DNA of 24,794 bases from CAZOOR01 sp964581505 (GTDB lineage Bacteria > Bacteroidota > Ignavibacteria > Kapaibacteriales > UBA2268): assembly GCA_964581505.1 (NCBI GenBank), contig CAZOOR010000040.1:1-24794 (forward strand), read 5' to 3'. Positions within the stretch are counted from its first letter, which is position 1. Each line of letters begins with the position of its first letter. The position numbers and the translations under genes were made by a program. The notes below the pieces were generated by a model. It was not told where the DNA came from. It saw nothing but the letters and a program-made list of their open reading frames with translations, and ran no database searches. Shown here in pieces: positions 23,377-24,794 of the stretch.

Positions 23377-24075
23377 ATGACAGACACAATACAGAGATTT
23401 GATTCCGATGACCCTGATATTCTTGCGGCATATCAAGCCGAGACAGAGGGTAGATTTTGCGATGCCGTTAAGCATTATAAAAAAGTAATTGAGAAAAATC
23501 CCGATGTAGGTATTGTTTACAAACATTGCGGTAATGTCTATTATAGAATTGGTAAGTTGAAGGAAGCCGAAGAATATTTGCAAAAAGCTTGCGAACTTTT
23601 GCCCCTTTTCCCTACTCCGCTCTACGAGTTGGCACTGACTTATTATAGACAAGTGAAAATCAAACTTGCTATCAAAACACTTCATAAAGTGATTGAGATG
23701 GACGATGAATTTCTGATGGCTCATTATTGGCTTGGCATTACCAACTATCACTGCGGCAGGCTTAGCACCGCTAAAAAGCATTATTTAACGGTAACAGAGA
23801 AGAACCCCGATTTCATTATTGCATTCTTCCATTTGGGCGTTACTAACCTACGTCTTGCTAACTATGAGGAAGCAATTATTAATTTTAACAGAGTTATTGA
23901 AATCAATCCGGATAGTCCAATGGCATACACTCTGCTTGCAGATACTTATTTGAATATGGACAAGCATTTTGAGGCTCGCACCTATTATAAGAAAGCATTG
24001 GATATTGACCCGGAAGATAAAAAAGCTCTTCGCGGTCTGTCGCTAATCAATGATTTTCAGGATATTAGTCTCTAA
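23377..24075 (+). CDS. Tetratricopeptide-repeat protein (six TPRs)
   Basis: The 232-aa protein is almost entirely TPR: six 34-residue repeats from about residue 14 to 217. Each has the W/Y-G-A-Y-F-A-P pattern, for example HCGNVYYRIGKLKEAEEYL and HLGVTNLRLANYEEAIINF, ending in DPE/NPD turns. It has no signal peptide or membrane segment, so it is a cytosolic protein-binding scaffold; its partner is unknown. I start it at ATG 23377 because a GGAG (23367-23370) lies 6 nt upstream; a TTG one codon earlier is possible but less likely. It lies 27 nt after the dehydrogenase and ends before a strong terminator. Confidence 0.88.
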   Translation: MTDTIQRFDSDDPDILAAYQAETEGRFCDAVKHYKKVIEKNPDVGIVYKHCGNVYYRIGKLKEAEEYLQKACELLPLFPTPLYELALTYYRQVKIKLAIKTLHKVIEMDDEFLMAHYWLGITNYHCGRLSTAKKHYLTVTEKNPDFIIAFFHLGVTNLRLANYEEAIINFNRVIEINPDSPMAYTLLADTYLNMDKHFEARTYYKKALDIDPEDKKALRGLSLINDFQDISL

Positions 24076-24555
24076 ATAGTATATTCGATATTTTAAAAAG
24101 GACTGTCCGAATTTTCGGCAGTCCTTTTTTTTATTTTGCAAGCAATGGGAATATTTCTCGAAGAGTGGAGCGGTGCTGGTGAAGCGTCCTATGTTGTATT
24201 CGTATTTCCGCACGCCGTGGTCGGCGAGGGCGGACTCGCGGTCGTATTCCTTAGTAATGAAGTCGAGCCGCTTCCCGTCTTTCGGGTCATAATTTATCCA
24301 ATACGAAGGCTCGTTAATCTTCATTTTTTTCCCAAATGGTGAATATAAATTTCTTGAAAGAACATCAGTCACTCCTAAATCATTCTTTCTTGTACTGACT
24401 ACTAAATTACCAAAATGGTCGTAAATAAAAAACACCTTTTTGTAAGTTTCATTTACATCTCTTTTGCGGTAATGTCTTTCGGGTGTTCCACCCTCGCCCT
24501 TGATTGGAGAGGACTGGGGTGTGGGTCGGCTGTTTTGAAAAACACCTCCCCGCCG
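24043..24555 (-). pseudogene. RHS repeat-associated core remnant fused to a dispersed repeat
   Basis: A continuous minus-strand frame runs from just after a TAG at 24556-24558 to 24043. The middle is a recognisable RHS/YD core: FFIYDHFGNLVVST, LYSPFGKK, LDFITKEYDRESALADHG and IGRFTSTAPLFEKY, the equivalent of the usual GRF-S-DPL-EKY. The long N-terminal YD-repeat shell is absent. The frame past EKY (near 24151) runs straight into the terminator hairpin and the end of the TPR gene, so no toxin tip is present. The first 26 codons (RRGGVFQNSRPTPQSS, then PIKGEGG) are translation of the hairpin-rich repeat, in frame with the RHS part. RHS proteins are large wall-associated or polymorphic-toxin proteins; this is a detached tip, probably not functional. 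A GTG at 24433-24435 is the only internal start I see. Confidence 0.72.
24095..24129 (+). terminator. Rho-independent terminator after the hbd-TPR operon
   Basis: AAAAAGGACTG (24095-24105) pairs with CAGTCCTTTTT (24119-24129), and inside it CCGA/TCGG extends the stem past a one-base bulge. A run of T follows. It lies 20 nt after the TPR stop and also reads into the end of the RHS remnant from the other side, where it could stop minus-strand transcripts. Confidence 0.88.
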
Positions 24556-24672
24556 CTAAAGCGGCACCCCTCCTAAATTTAGGAGGGGAAAGAAATGCAA
24601 AAGGCAAAATATCCGGCTGTTCTTTTTCTCTCCTTGATAAGGAGAGATGTCGCGAAGCGACAGAGAGGTGCC
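24481..24672. repeat. Cluster of hairpin-forming dispersed repeats
   Basis: Several perfect palindromes lie in tandem. GCCGC/GCGGC closes on TAAA near 24552-24565. A 22-bp palindrome at 24567-24588 has arms CCCCTCCTAAA and TTTAGGAGGGG. CTCTCCTT/AAGGAGAG is at 24628-24646 with a GAT spacer, and TGTCGC/GCGACA at 24648-24662 with a GAA spacer. On the left, 24485-24530 carries a (minus strand) CCCACACCCCAGTCC...GGCGAGGGTGG segment. These resemble intergenic repeats found in many environmental genomes. No transposase is present. The left part is read in frame by the RHS remnant. Confidence 0.7.
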
Positions 24673-24694
24673 TTTCGCTTTTCATCTCGCATTA

Positions 24695-24742
24695 CTGTCA
24701 TTCCTGCAAACGCGAAACTGCGGCTAAGTTCGCAGAAAGCAT
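24695..24742. repeat. Partial copy of the 9.3-kb palindromic repeat with a hairpin
   Basis: GTCATTCCTGC (about 24697-24707) matches the left half of the repeat at 9296-9323, but the right half has diverged. CTGCG (near 24719) and CGCAG (near 24731) form a short hairpin just after it. It is probably a decayed copy. Confidence 0.45.
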
Positions 24743-24771
24743 ATTGCGAATATAAAAAAACATAAAAAAAG

Positions 24772-24794
24772 AGACTGCCATTTTCGGGCAGTCT
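24772..24794. terminator. Terminator-like hairpin at the window end
   Basis: AGACTGCC (24772-24779) pairs perfectly with GGCAGTCT (24787-24794) around an ATTTTCG loop. A run of A precedes it, which is a T-run on the minus strand, so it would end a minus-strand gene lying beyond the window. The plus-strand tail is cut off. Its core resembles the hairpin at 24095-24129. Confidence 0.65.

Noticed and set aside
23167..23781. 204-codon open frame on the minus strand across the dehydrogenase and TPR genes
   Set aside because: It is antisense to two well-supported genes, has no domain, and reads as a mirror of their codon use.
24449..24755. Frames on both strands through the hairpin repeats
   Set aside because: They are translations of palindromic repeats; only the frame continuous with the RHS core has protein homology.

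Overview
The window is AT-rich DNA from an uncultured-looking member of the Bacteroidota/Chlorobiota/Ignavibacteriota/Kapabacteria group. The lineage is inferred from gene content: two type IX secretion (T9SS) sorting tails (the fragment at 1-54 and the 998-aa protein ending at 4810), a DUF5916 outer-membrane protein, an MqnA-type futalosine-pathway menaquinone gene, and many starts without a clear Shine-Dalgarno. I cannot name a genus. No tRNA, rRNA, CRISPR array, transposase or integrase was seen.

Left part (1-9245): the end of a T9SS cargo gene with its terminator; a DUF5916 protein; a small cysteine-rich secreted protein; then, facing them across a bidirectional terminator, a CtpA-type S41 protease and a large T9SS cargo with an IgGFc-binding-like N-terminus. 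Divergent from these is a two-gene unit of a TrmH/SpoU RNA methyltransferase overlapping an MqnA-like gene by 4 nt. Middle (9246-17080): a spacer carrying a dispersed palindromic repeat, an M19 dipeptidase, an orphan OmpR-type regulator, a SAM hydrolase (DUF62), an overlapping receiver-histidine-kinase/NarL-regulator pair, an oligosaccharide flippase and a secreted DUF4139 protein. Much of this is housekeeping or envelope and signalling function.

Accessory stretch (17150-21310): a two-gene cassette of unrecognised small proteins (one a membrane protein) joined by an ATGA overlap, a 47-aa small ORF, a thioredoxin-fold protein, an unrecognised secreted protein, and a compact type II restriction-modification pair (beta-class amino-methyltransferase, then an MvaI/BcnI-type endonuclease) whose stop and start abut as TAAATG. 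The cassette and the R-M pair are the best candidates for mobile or defence functions.

Right part (21361-24794): an AcuI/YhdH-type reductase divergent from a 3-hydroxybutyryl-CoA dehydrogenase, which is followed by a six-repeat TPR protein and a terminator. The window ends in a decayed RHS core fragment whose 5' end is fused in frame to a hairpin-rich dispersed repeat. This remnant lies between two similar terminator-like hairpins. The most unusual items are the small cassette, the repeat-fused RHS remnant, and the repeat families shared between 9.3 kb and 24.5 kb.
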